From contig NZ_CP009048.1 in assembly GCF_000746525.1 (NCBI RefSeq), forward strand, positions 4,777,501 through 4,841,500: 64,000 nt of DNA, read 5' to 3'. This stretch comes from Pseudomonas alkylphenolica (GTDB taxonomy: Bacteria; Pseudomonadota; Gammaproteobacteria; Pseudomonadales; Pseudomonadaceae). Both the position numbers and the translations under genes were made by a program. The notes beneath the pieces were generated by a model. The model did not search any database, was not told where the DNA came from, and was given only the letters and a program-made list of their open reading frames with translations. How positions within the stretch are numbered: the first letter of the stretch is position 1; the number at the start of each line of letters is the position of its first letter. Below are positions 28,641 to 37,310 of the stretch, piece by piece.

Positions 28641-29675
28641 ATGAGCGAGCCGATTCGTCTGACCCAGTACAGCCACGGCGCCGGTTGTGGCTGCAAGATC
28701 TCTCCGAAGATGCTCGAGGTGATTCTCGCCGAGAGCGGCACCCAGGCACTGGACCCGAAACTCTGGGTCGGCAATGCCTCGCGCGATGACGCGGCAGTCT
28801 ACGCCCTCGATGACGAGCGCGGTGTGGTCTCGACTACCGACTTCTTCATGCCGATTGTCGATGACCCGTACGACTTCGGCCGCATCGCCGCTACCAACGC
28901 CATCAGCGACATCTACGCCATGGGCGGTGACCCGCTGATGGCCATCGCCATTCTCGGCTGGCCGATCAACGTGCTGGCGCCGGAAGTGGCCCGCGAAGTG
29001 ATCCGCGGCGGTCGCGCGGTGTGCGCCGAGGCCGGTATTCCGCTGGCCGGCGGTCACTCCATCGATGCCCCCGAGCCGATCTTCGGCCTGGCGGTGACCG
29101 GCGTGGTGCAAAAGCGCCACATGAAGCGCAACGATACCGCTACCCAAGGCTGCCGCCTGTACCTGACCAAACCCCTGGGCATCGGCATCCTCACCACCGC
29201 CGAGAAAAAAGCCAAGCTGCGCGACCAGGACAAGGGCCTGGCCCGCGACTGGATGTGCACCCTCAACACCCCCGGCAGCCGCTTCGGCAAGCTGGCGGGC
29301 GTCAAGGCGATGACCGACGTTACCGGTTTCGGCCTGCTCGGCCATTTGGTGGAGCTGGCTGACGGCAGCGGCTTGAGTGCGCGCCTGAATTACAGCGCGG
29401 TACCGCGCCTGCCGAGCGTCGAGCACTATCTGGCCGAAGGCTGTGTGCCGGGCGGCACCCTGCGCAACTTCGACAGCTACGGCGAGAAAATCGCCCCGCT
29501 GAGCGATGAACAGAAGCACCTGTTGTGCGACCCGCAAACCAGTGGCGGCCTGCTGGTCGCCGTGGCACCTGAAGGTGAAGCGGAGTTTCTCGCTGTCGCC
29601 GCCGAGCTGGGCCTGAGCCTGGCGCCGATCGGCGAGCTGGTTGAGCGACAGAGCCATGCGGTTGAGGTGCTGTAA
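28641..29675 (+). CDS. selD: Selenide, water dikinase SelD
   Basis: Makes selenophosphate from selenide and ATP. 344 aa from ATG 28641 (RBS CGAGG); an in-frame GTG two codons upstream is less likely. The glycine-rich active loop [11 protein letters not shown] has Cys16, Cys18 and Lys19, so a Cys rather than a selenocysteine form. AIR-synthase-like domains follow, with DDAAVY, DIYAMGG and [14 protein letters not shown]. It shares one base with mnmH. The pair supplies selenium for tRNA, and no selA/selB lies in the window. Confidence 0.96.
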   Translation: MSEPIRLTQYSHGAGCGCKISPKMLEVILAESGTQALDPKLWVGNASRDDAAVYALDDERGVVSTTDFFMPIVDDPYDFGRIAATNAISDIYAMGGDPLMAIAILGWPINVLAPEVAREVIRGGRAVCAEAGIPLAGGHSIDAPEPIFGLAVTGVVQKRHMKRNDTATQGCRLYLTKPLGIGILTTAEKKAKLRDQDKGLARDWMCTLNTPGSRFGKLAGVKAMTDVTGFGLLGHLVELADGSGLSARLNYSAVPRLPSVEHYLAEGCVPGGTLRNFDSYGEKIAPLSDEQKHLLCDPQTSGGLLVAVAPEGEAEFLAVAAELGLSLAPIGELVERQSHAVEVL

Positions 29676-30781
29676 TGCGTGACAACAGCACCGACTACCG
29701 CCAGCTGTTCTTGAACGATGTACCGATGATGGACATGCGCGCCCCGATCGAGTTTGCCAAGGGCGCCTTTCCCAACGCGATCAACCTGCCGCTGATGAAC
29801 GACCTCGAGCGGCAGAAGGTTGGCACCTGCTACAAGCAGCAGGGCCAGCAGGCCGCCATCGCTCTCGGCCATCAGTTGGTCAGCGGCCAGAGCAAGGATC
29901 AGCGTATTGCCGCCTGGGCTGAATTCGCCCGGGCCAACCCAGAGGGGTATCTCTACTGTTTTCGCGGCGGCCTGCGCTCGCAGATCGTCCAGCAGTGGCT
30001 CAAGGATGAAGCCGGTATTCACTACCCCAAGGTGATCGGTGGCTACAAAGCCATGCGTAATTTCCTGTTTGAAACCACCCAGCAAGCGGTTGCCGAATGC
30101 GACTTCGTACTGATCGGCGGGCTTACCGGCACGGGTAAAACCGAAGTGCTGCAGCTGCTGGAAAACGCGGTCGACCTGGAAGGCCACGCCAACCATCGTG
30201 GCTCCAGTTTCGGCAAACGTGCCACCGGCCAGCCTGTGCAGATCGACTTCGAAAACCGCCTGGCGATAGACGTGCTGAAAAAGCGCGCTCGCGGTATCGA
30301 GCAGTTCGTGCTGGAAGACGAAGGCCGAATCGTCGGCAGTTGCTCACTGCCGCTGGAGCTGTACCAGGGCATGCAGCATTACCCGCTGGTGTGGCTGGAA
30401 GACAGTTTCGACAACCGTGTCGAGCGCATCCTGGGCGACTACGTGACCAACCTGTGCGCCGAATTCGTTGCCCTGCACGGTGGCGAACAAGGCTTCAAGC
30501 TGTTCGCAGAGCGCCTGCAGCAGAGCATGGGCAACATCCTCAAGCGCCTGGGCGGTGAGCGTTACCAGCGTCTTTCAGCGCTGCTGCAACAAGCCCTGGA
30601 AGAGCAGCAACGCAGCGGCGCCGTCGATCTGCACCGCGCCTGGATCAGCGGCCTGCTCAGCGAATACTACGACCCGATGTATGCCTTTCATCGCGACAGC
30701 AAGGCCGAGCGCATCGAGTTTTCCGGCAATCAGGTCGAAGTGCGTGAATACCTGCGGGCCCGCGCTGCCCGGCATCGATAA
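29675..30781 (+). CDS. mnmH: tRNA 2-selenouridine synthase MnmH (SelU/YbbB)
   Basis: Replaces sulfur by selenium at the wobble 2-thiouridine of tRNAs for Lys, Glu and Gln. The 368 aa have an N-terminal rhodanese domain with the active Cys95 in [10 protein letters not shown] and a P-loop domain with GLTGTGKTE (149-157). Its ATG overlaps the selD TAA by one base, so the two are one unit. Confidence 0.95.
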   Translation: MRDNSTDYRQLFLNDVPMMDMRAPIEFAKGAFPNAINLPLMNDLERQKVGTCYKQQGQQAAIALGHQLVSGQSKDQRIAAWAEFARANPEGYLYCFRGGLRSQIVQQWLKDEAGIHYPKVIGGYKAMRNFLFETTQQAVAECDFVLIGGLTGTGKTEVLQLLENAVDLEGHANHRGSSFGKRATGQPVQIDFENRLAIDVLKKRARGIEQFVLEDEGRIVGSCSLPLELYQGMQHYPLVWLEDSFDNRVERILGDYVTNLCAEFVALHGGEQGFKLFAERLQQSMGNILKRLGGERYQRLSALLQQALEEQQRSGAVDLHRAWISGLLSEYYDPMYAFHRDSKAERIEFSGNQVEVREYLRARAARHR

Positions 30782-30787
30782 CCCGGT

Positions 30788-31171
30788 TTATGCAGGCTCG
30801 CTCAGCTTGAGCAATTCATCTGCACGAGCCTTGGTCATGTCCAGCACACAGCCTGCACCATTGAGCTGATCGATGGTGCCGCCGGTGAGGCTGAAATACA
30901 GCTTGCAGTTGGCGTCGCGGTATTTGATCCATAGCCGCTGGGCGTCGCGCAACTGAGTTTGCTGAGCCGGTTCAAGGGCCGCTATGGCCTTCTTGTACGC
31001 ACTGTTCAGGCGGGCGTCCTGACGCTCGATCTCGGCGCCGTTGCAGTTGTTCATGTCCAGGGTGGACTGGGCGGTTTGCATACATTGGCTGTAGGCGGGC
31101 GAATCGTTCCGGGCGACGGCGAAGGGGGCAATGGCGGTCATCAGAGCGATGGTTAAAAGAGGATGCTTCAT
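30788..31171 (-). CDS. LprI-family (DUF1311) periplasmic protein
   Basis: 127 aa with a Sec signal (MKHPLLTIALMTAIAPFAVA). The mature part has YSQCMQTAQSTLDMNNCNGAE and LRDAQRLWIKYRDANC, the DUF1311 pattern of lysozyme-inhibitor LprI-like proteins, with four cysteines likely paired. Start chosen at ATG 31171 because the signal begins there. Convergent with mnmH, 6 bp apart. Confidence 0.85.
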   Translation of the reverse strand: MKHPLLTIALMTAIAPFAVARNDSPAYSQCMQTAQSTLDMNNCNGAEIERQDARLNSAYKKAIAALEPAQQTQLRDAQRLWIKYRDANCKLYFSLTGGTIDQLNGAGCVLDMTKARADELLKLSEPA

Positions 31172-31248
31172 CAGGAGAACTCCATGTAAGGAGGACTCAG
31201 AATGCCGGGCACAAGCCTCCGCAACAATAGGACATCTAACATAGGTCT

Positions 31249-31333
31249 GTGGGAGCGGGCTTGCCCCGCGATGCGATGTGACTGATTGACCGCAATCGCG
31301 GGACAAGTCGGGTCGCCGCACCGCCGCTCCCAC
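31249..31333. repeat. Asymmetric REP pair
   Basis: One arm is the common GTGGGAGCGGGCTTGCCCCG form; the other is a longer variant (GCGGGACAAGTCGGGTCGCC then CCGCTCCCAC). The hybrid is about 15 bp longer than the other REP pairs here and ends 4 bp from the LysR stop codon at 31337. Confidence 0.85.
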
Positions 31334-31336
31334 AGG

Positions 31337-32239
31337 TTACCGGCCACACACCTGGGCCACGCGCTCGCGCAACCAGCGATGGCCTGCTTCAACTTCCCGA
31401 CGCTGATGCCATGCCTGCTGAAAGCCGAATGCCTTGATCGCCAGCGGTGGCTCAAAACGACGCAAACGCGGATCCAGCTTGCCGTTGTCGAGGCTACGCC
31501 GGGCAACGGTGAGGATCAGGTCGGTACCGGCAATCACCTCCTGTGCCGCGGCCCAGTGTGGCAATGCCAGGGCGACGCGGCGACGGGCGCCGATGGCGCT
31601 GAGGGCCAGGTCGATTTCGTTGTCGATGCCTGCTCGCACCGCCACCAGTACATGTGGGCGCGCCAGCCACTCAGGCAGATCGAGCCCACTACGAGGCGGC
31701 AAGCCGCTGCGATCGGCAATACAGGTAAAACGCTCTTCAAACAGCGTTTCAACCCGCAGTTCGGCGGCCAGTTCCGGAAACACCCCAAGCGCCAGATCGG
31801 CCTCGCCATCGAACAAATGCCCCAGCATCGCCTCCCGACTGCCCTGGATGACAACCAGATCAATCTCCGGTGCTTCGTCACGCAGCACCCGCATCAGCCC
31901 CGGCAATACCACCCGCGCACCGTAATCCGACATGGCCAGGCGAAAACTGCGGCGCGCCTTGCGCGGATCGAAGCCGGGATGGGCAAGCAAACCGTCGAGC
32001 TGCTCCAGGGCCTGCTGCAGCGGCTCGAGCAGGGCTTGAGCGCGCGCAGTGGCCTGCAAGCGCCCACCCCGGCGCACCAGCAACGGATCGGCAAACAGCT
32101 CACGCAGCTGCGCCAGGGCATGGCTGACCGCCGGCTGGCTGCGATGCAGGCGCATGGCGGCGCGTGATACATGCTGCTCGACCAGCAAGGCATGCAGGGT
32201 CAGCAACAGGTTCAGATCAATACGGCGCAGATCATCCAT
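31337..32239 (-). CDS. LysR-family transcriptional regulator
   Basis: 300 aa. The N-terminal winged helix DLRRIDLNLLLTLHALL...SRAAMRLHRSQPAVSHALAQL is of the NodD/LinR-like branch, followed by a LysR effector domain. Divergent from the small transporter gene at 32329 with 89 bp between, so that gene is its likely target. Confidence 0.9.
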   Translation of the reverse strand: MDDLRRIDLNLLLTLHALLVEQHVSRAAMRLHRSQPAVSHALAQLRELFADPLLVRRGGRLQATARAQALLEPLQQALEQLDGLLAHPGFDPRKARRSFRLAMSDYGARVVLPGLMRVLRDEAPEIDLVVIQGSREAMLGHLFDGEADLALGVFPELAAELRVETLFEERFTCIADRSGLPPRSGLDLPEWLARPHVLVAVRAGIDNEIDLALSAIGARRRVALALPHWAAAQEVIAGTDLILTVARRSLDNGKLDPRLRRFEPPLAIKAFGFQQAWHQRREVEAGHRWLRERVAQVCGR

Positions 32240-32328
32240 CAGGCGAATAACTCCTGTGCAGCATTCGAATTTCCATTAACACAATGGATAGCCAAGACTT
32301 TACCAAGCCATTTTCAAGGAGTCTTGCC

Positions 32329-32808
32329 ATGAGTCTGTCTTTCGCCCCCGCCGCCCTGCTACCGCTGATCATCGCCTTGCTGGCAGGTGCGGCGGTGCCG
32401 TTTCAGGCCGGCAGCAATGCCGCTTTGGGGCGTTTGCTTGGCCATCCGTTGTGGGCAACGCTGGTATCGCTGGGGGTGAGCGTACTGATGGTGATTCCGG
32501 CCCTGCTGGTGTTGCGCGCGCCGCTGCCGCAGCTCGGCGCCCTGGTCCAGGCGCCCTGGTGGGCCTGGCTCGGCGGCGTGGCCGGCGTCGCCTACATCAC
32601 CGCGGCGCTGATGCTCACCCCGCGCCTGGGCGCCGCCGGCTTCATCGTCTGCGTGATCGCCGGTCAGGTGCTGTCATCCTTGCTGATTGATCAGTGGGGG
32701 CTGATGGGGCTGGCGCAGCGGCCGGTGAACGGGCTACGCCTGGCCGGGGTTGGCCTGATTGTGCTCGGCATGTTTGTGGTGCAATGGGGTACTTCGACGA
32801 CGCGCTAG
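32329..32808 (+). CDS. DMT-superfamily membrane protein (YdcZ/DUF606 type)
   Basis: 159 aa with five predicted membrane helices (first LLPLIIALLAGAAVPFQAGSN, in which the PFQAGSN motif is typical of DUF606). AAGGAG at 32316-32321 sets the ATG 32329 start; a longer frame begins at 32284 without an RBS. Single-domain half-size transporter, possibly acting as a dimer. Substrate unknown. Confidence 0.85.
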   Translation: MSLSFAPAALLPLIIALLAGAAVPFQAGSNAALGRLLGHPLWATLVSLGVSVLMVIPALLVLRAPLPQLGALVQAPWWAWLGGVAGVAYITAALMLTPRLGAAGFIVCVIAGQVLSSLLIDQWGLMGLAQRPVNGLRLAGVGLIVLGMFVVQWGTSTTR

Positions 32809-33365
32809 ATGGTGTCCGGATCAATCGGCTGGATACTCGGCTGCGGCTCCAGGGCGCGATTCATTTCAAACCTGAGGCTGGGCGCTTCAAGGGCAAAATG
32901 GATCACCAAGCCCAGCACTACAATCAGTGCGCCGTCCAACCAGTGCCAGCCGGGTATCGGCACGCCCTGACGAGCCTGACGACACCACCAGGCTTGCCCC
33001 AGGCAAAAGCCGAAGATCGCCAGCAACCAGAGGTAAAACCCTGGCGCAAAGTGGGTAAGGTTGACGAAGTTGTAGCTGCGATTGTCGGGCATCCGGTCGA
33101 TCCCGAAACTGCTCAATGCCAGACCCAGGGCGGCCAATCCCAGCACCAGCGATACCCAGCGCCAACGACGGTGCAACAGCATCGCCAATCCCAGCAAGGG
33201 ATTGGCGAACCAGCCATACATACCGAACACCAGGCCCCAAGGGCCATACAACAACGCTTGCAGCGCGTGCAGGCGCCCGTCGCCGGTCATGTACATGGCG
33301 TTGAAACACAGGCTCGCCAGAAACAGCAGCAGGGTCAGCGAAACATAACGGTTGGCCAAGATCAC
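32805..33365 (-). CDS. Hypothetical inner-membrane protein
   Basis: 186 aa beginning at a GTG (33365) that overlaps the acetyltransferase stop (GTGA). Five hydrophobic segments (about 8-25, 35-62, 68-86, 105-123, 145-160). No family recognised. Convergent with the YdcZ-type gene, sharing 4 bp. Confidence 0.7.
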   Translation of the reverse strand: MILANRYVSLTLLLFLASLCFNAMYMTGDGRLHALQALLYGPWGLVFGMYGWFANPLLGLAMLLHRRWRWVSLVLGLAALGLALSSFGIDRMPDNRSYNFVNLTHFAPGFYLWLLAIFGFCLGQAWWCRQARQGVPIPGWHWLDGALIVVLGLVIHFALEAPSLRFEMNRALEPQPSIQPIDPDTI

Positions 33366-33922
33366 GCAGCACGCTCGAACAGCAGACCGTAGAGACCCGA
33401 ATCAGACAGTTCCCCGGCCACACACCAACGCTCGCGCAGCACCCCTTCAAGAACAAACCCCAACCGCTCAAGGGTACGAGCCGAAGCGCTGTTACGGGGA
33501 TCGATCTCTGCCTCAAGGCGGCGCATGTTCAGGTCCCGGGACAGATACTTGACGAAGAGTTCCAGCGCCTCGCCCATGAAACCCTGCCCTTGGGCAGCCG
33601 TGGCCAGGCAGTAGCCGATTTCGCCCCGGCGCGAGTCGCTGTCGAAGTTGGAACACTGGCACATGCCGATCAGCTCATCGCTGTCGCGGCGATAGATGCC
33701 GAGCTTGAGCAACTGCCCCCGCGCGTAGGCCTGGCGATCAGCCGCAAGCGCTGCCTGCGCCTGGTCGATATCACTCCAGGGCGCGTGATTCCAGAAACGC
33801 ATGACCTGTGGGTCGGCCATGATCGCCAGCCATGCAGCGGCATCCTCGGCACTCATGGGCCGCAAATGCAAACGCGGGCTTTGCAGGCAAAGGTCCTGGG
33901 GGAATGTGTAGGGGTGCGGCAC
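33362..33922 (-). CDS. GNAT acetyltransferase, RimJ/RimL-like
   Basis: 186 aa from GTG 33922, chosen because AGGAG lies 8 bases upstream; the frame is open 11 codons further. Features are LQSPRLHLRPMSAEDAAAW at the start, the acetyl-CoA loop GYCLATAAQGQGFMGEAL near 98-115 and NSASARTLERLGFVLEG near the end, all typical of RimJ-type N-acetyltransferases acting on protein or amino acid amino groups. Confidence 0.88.
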   Translation of the reverse strand: MPHPYTFPQDLCLQSPRLHLRPMSAEDAAAWLAIMADPQVMRFWNHAPWSDIDQAQAALAADRQAYARGQLLKLGIYRRDSDELIGMCQCSNFDSDSRRGEIGYCLATAAQGQGFMGEALELFVKYLSRDLNMRRLEAEIDPRNSASARTLERLGFVLEGVLRERWCVAGELSDSGLYGLLFERAA

Positions 33923-34014
33923 GGTAGAACTCCTGTCCTGTCCGAAGAGCCGCACAGTCTACCTCAAGGTTGCCAGGCGCTGGTCGTGGGTACAGGCGCC
34001 TGGCGTCACCGTCA

Positions 34015-34392
34015 TCAGGCGACTGCAGCCCCCTCGTCGTCTGGCCAGATCGGCTCGTTGGCTTCCAGCGGTGGCAGGCCATAGGCCGCACGGGCGGCAT
34101 CGCAACTCGGGTTGGGCTGACCATCGACCCAGGCCGCCTCGAATTCGCGGCAAGGGGTGGAGCGCTGCTCATAAATGCCGCAGCTGACACCTTTGCCGAT
34201 CTCACCCTCAAGGCTGATACAACGGCAGGGTTTGCTGTCGGTGCCGATCATCGCCACCCGGGTGGGGTTGATCTGTACCACCAGATCGTCGGGCACCAAA
34301 CCTCCGGACGATTGACACTCACCCCAGAAAAAAGACACACGGAAAAACCCGCAGCAGGCGCCGCAGTTCAAACAAGGATTATGTTCGGACAT
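34015..34392 (-). CDS. YkgJ-family cysteine cluster protein
   Basis: 125 aa from ATG 34392. The N-terminal CLNCGACCGFF and later CRCISLEG, SCGIYEQRSTPCREFE form the cysteine pattern of YkgJ (UPF0153), thought to bind zinc or an iron-sulfur cluster. Start moved from an upstream in-frame ATG because the Cys motif in the family lies within 10 residues of the start. Function unknown. Confidence 0.88.
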   Translation of the reverse strand: MSEHNPCLNCGACCGFFRVSFFWGECQSSGGLVPDDLVVQINPTRVAMIGTDSKPCRCISLEGEIGKGVSCGIYEQRSTPCREFEAAWVDGQPNPSCDAARAAYGLPPLEANEPIWPDDEGAAVA

Positions 34393-34449
34393 GATGAGGA
34401 AACGGGGGGGCAAGTTTATCGTTATTGGGAGAAAACCCGTCGCCATTCT

Positions 34450-34512
34450 ATGCTTCGCCAAGGCTTTGGGAAGGGGGGAGATGTAGAAAAATAATGCGTC
34501 TGACGGGCGGTT
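34450..34512 (+). repeat. 63-bp flanking repeat, left copy
   Basis: Reads ATGCTTC...GACGGGCG and matches 43934-43996 at about 51 of 63 positions. In the shared frame both copies end in a short ORF tail (FGKGGDVEK-stop here, FRKGVEVEK-stop there), with several of the differences synonymous. It lies just left of the T6SS cassette. The rest of 34393-34707 shows no gene. Confidence 0.75.
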
Positions 34513-34707
34513 GGATGCGTTGTGGCAGACGCTGGATGAGCGTTGGTCGCTCGGAAATCTGAAATAACGAAAATTCCCACGAGCTTTAGGAAGCGTCTTA
34601 CATCAATTCCTTTGCCGCCTTGTTAGCGTGCGCTGAAATTTGAGCTTGCCCAGGCTATTGCATGGGCATCGCGCTCTGCTTTCACTTTTCAGCTTAAGGA
34701 TAAGCGT

Positions 34708-36747
34708 ATGTTCGCGTCGGCCAATGCTGCGCACTTCGCATTATTGATCCCTTCCGTCCACAACGATTTCAAGGTGCTGGCCTTTGACGGTACTGAAACG
34801 ATCAGTACCTTGTACGCAATCCAGGTCGAGCTGGTCAGCGAGTACTCTGACTTCGATCTGGAAAGCCTGCTCAGTCAGCCCGCGTTCCTTCAGTTTGGCC
34901 TGAATGGCGAAGGCATCCACGGCCGTATCGAAGATGTCAGGGGCGGCGAGCCCGGCACACGCCTGACCCGCTATCACCTGACCCTGGTCCCGGCCCTGCA
35001 TTACTTGCAGTTCAGCCACAACCAGCGGATTTTCCAGCAGTTGACGGTGCCGCAGATCGTCGCCCAGGTGCTCCAGGGCCATGGCATCCAGGCCGATGCC
35101 TTTAGCTTCCATGTCAGCCCCCGCCCGGTGCGCGAATACTGCACGCAATATGGGGAATCTGACCTTGAACTAGTCGGTCGCCTATGCAGTGAAGAAGGCA
35201 TTGCCTGGCATCACCAGCACAGCCCGGACGGTCATCGGCTGGTGTTCACCGACGATCAGGTCTTTTTTCCCAAACTGGGGGCAACCGCGTATCAGCAAGG
35301 CGCCGGCCTGGTGGCCGATCACCCGGTCATCAGCCAGTTCTCCCAGCGTTTCAGCACCCGGACCACTACCGTCACCCGCCGAGACTACGACCTCAAACGC
35401 CCAAGTCGGTTAGTGGAAGACTGCTTCACCGCCGAGTTCACTCCGGTACTTGAAGATTACCGCTACCCCACGCTGATCGACACCGAAGAGCGCGGCAGGC
35501 AGCTTGCCCGCCGGGCCCTGGAACGGCACCGCAGTGACTACCGGTTGGCCGAAGGCAAAAGCGATCAGCCTGAACTGCGCAGCGGTCATTTCTTCGACCT
35601 GCGCGAGCACCCGCGTAAAGCCTGCAACGACTTGTGGTTGCTGCTCAGTGTGAGCCACGAAGGCAAACAGCCACAGGTGCTTGAGGAATCAGTTACCAAC
35701 GACAACCAGCCCGAAGACGGCTTCAGCCAAGGCTACCGCAACAGCTTCAGCGCCATCCCCTGGGACGTGTTCTACCGGCCACCGCTGGTCACCCGCGAAT
35801 CGGTGCTGGTCAGCCAGACCGCTCGGGTCACCGGGCCTGAGGGCGAAGAAATCTTCTGCGATGAACATGGCCGGGTCAAAGTCGAGTTCCATTGGGACCG
35901 CGCCGAGCTGAACAGCGACAAGAGCAGTTGCTGGTTACGGGTGGCGTCCAGCTGGGCTGGGGAAAAATTTGGCGCAGTGACCATCCCGCGCATCGGCATG
36001 GAAGTGGTGGTGACCTACCTGGAGGGCAATCCTGACCAGCCGTTGATTACCGGCTGCGTGCCCAACACGCGCACGGCGGTGCCCTATCCCTTGCCCGCAA
36101 ACAAAACCAAAACCGTGTTGCGCAGCCGCAGTTCGCCCGCCAGTGGTGGCTACAACGAACTGTCGATCGAGGACCGGGCCGGGCAGGAGCTGATCTACCT
36201 GCGGGCCCAGCGCGACCTGGCGCAAAAGATCGAGAACGACAGCCGGCTGCAGGTGGGTAACGAACGCCGGGAAACCATCAAGGGCAACAGTATTGCGGTG
36301 CTGGAAGGCGAAGACCAGCGCACCGTGACGGCGGATCGCAAGGTCGAGCTCAAGGCCAACGACTATCTGCACGTCGCCGACAGCAGCCATACCCGCATCG
36401 GTCAAGCATTGGTGGTTGACGCCGGCCAGCAACTGCACGTCAAAGCAGGTGCCCAGGTGATCCTCGATGCCGGCGCCAGTATCACTTTGAAAGGTGGCGG
36501 CCAGCACATCGTGATCGGTCCCGCCGGTATTTTCAGCAGTGTGCCGATAGTCGTAGGCGGCGCACCGGCAGCGGCTATGCCTGCAATCTCGGCGCTACCT
36601 GGGGCCGCACTGACAACCAGCACCAACGCCATCCCCATGGAAGCCCTGCTCAAACAAAACGCGGTTTTCCGCGAAACCAGCTCCGGCATTTGCCCGGTGT
36701 GTGATGCCGCCCGACAACCGCTGGAAACCGAGGAGGCTAAAGCATGA
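34708..36747 (+). CDS. vgrG: Type VI secretion tip protein VgrG (TssI)
   Basis: Spike protein that forms the tip of the T6SS tube and carries effectors out. The 679 aa contain the gp27-like N-terminal half (FASANAAHFALLIPS..., REYCTQYGESDLELVGRLC, EEGIAWHHQH) and the gp5-like OB and beta-helix part (EIFCDEHGRVKVEFHWDR near 387-404, WLRVASSWAGEKFGA, IPRIGMEVVVTYLEGNPDQP). After the beta-helix repeats comes a short tail with ICPVCDA. No effector domain is fused. No other T6SS structural genes are in the window, so it is an orphan vgrG. Overlaps the chaperone gene by 4 bp. Confidence 0.96.
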   Translation: MFASANAAHFALLIPSVHNDFKVLAFDGTETISTLYAIQVELVSEYSDFDLESLLSQPAFLQFGLNGEGIHGRIEDVRGGEPGTRLTRYHLTLVPALHYLQFSHNQRIFQQLTVPQIVAQVLQGHGIQADAFSFHVSPRPVREYCTQYGESDLELVGRLCSEEGIAWHHQHSPDGHRLVFTDDQVFFPKLGATAYQQGAGLVADHPVISQFSQRFSTRTTTVTRRDYDLKRPSRLVEDCFTAEFTPVLEDYRYPTLIDTEERGRQLARRALERHRSDYRLAEGKSDQPELRSGHFFDLREHPRKACNDLWLLLSVSHEGKQPQVLEESVTNDNQPEDGFSQGYRNSFSAIPWDVFYRPPLVTRESVLVSQTARVTGPEGEEIFCDEHGRVKVEFHWDRAELNSDKSSCWLRVASSWAGEKFGAVTIPRIGMEVVVTYLEGNPDQPLITGCVPNTRTAVPYPLPANKTKTVLRSRSSPASGGYNELSIEDRAGQELIYLRAQRDLAQKIENDSRLQVGNERRETIKGNSIAVLEGEDQRTVTADRKVELKANDYLHVADSSHTRIGQALVVDAGQQLHVKAGAQVILDAGASITLKGGGQHIVIGPAGIFSSVPIVVGGAPAAAMPAISALPGAALTTSTNAIPMEALLKQNAVFRETSSGICPVCDAARQPLETEEAKA

Positions 36748-37310
36748 CTTCCATGCCCCCGAACAAGGGACTCCTCCTGGTTGACGGCGCTCAGTATGAC
36801 GATGCCTTCAATTGGCTGAATCAACACTACGGCTCCGACAATCCCCTGCCACTTTTCAAGGGAACCCCATACGAACCGATTACCGGGGCTGGGCCATTTC
36901 TACTCAATGCCTCACTTGGCAGTGCCACCCATGCCGCGTGGTGGCGCGGCGCTGACTTGCAGCGCGGTGTATGGCTGGCCTCGCAGAAAAGTGCCTGGCA
37001 ATTGCTGCCATTCCTGCAACGCCGCTTACGCATTCTTGATGAACAACAACGCGAATTGTGGTTACGCCTGGCTGATGGCCCCGCGCTCAATCGCGCACGC
37101 CTGGCCGGTGCCCAATGGCCGGCTGGTTTTTGGTGTGGCGTGGAGAGCGTCTGGTTGCGCCATGGCGGCACCTCGGTGTGTGCATGGACGAACGAAGCGC
37201 CTGAGCGTGATGCCGCTCCGGCGGATAAAGGCCTGGCGGCACAAACCACCTTGCCTGACGCACTCATGCACGCGCTCAGTTTGCCGGCCCACACGGAGCA
37301 CCATTCATGA
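36744..37310 (+). CDS. DUF4123 T6SS effector chaperone/adaptor
   Basis: 188 aa. The pattern LLVDGAQYDDAFNWLNQHY...PLFKGTPYEPITGAGPFLL matches DUF4123 (Tap/TEC) adaptors that load an effector onto its cognate VgrG. Placed between vgrG and the effector with 4-bp overlaps on both sides, exactly as expected. Confidence 0.9.
   Translation: MTSMPPNKGLLLVDGAQYDDAFNWLNQHYGSDNPLPLFKGTPYEPITGAGPFLLNASLGSATHAAWWRGADLQRGVWLASQKSAWQLLPFLQRRLRILDEQQRELWLRLADGPALNRARLAGAQWPAGFWCGVESVWLRHGGTSVCAWTNEAPERDAAPADKGLAAQTTLPDALMHALSLPAHTEHHS

Noticed and set aside
34640..34707. Possible sigma-54 promoter before vgrG (TTGCCCAGGCTATTGCA)
   Set aside because: The GC end looks right but the -24 element lacks the essential GG, so it does not fit TGGCAC-N5-TTGC.
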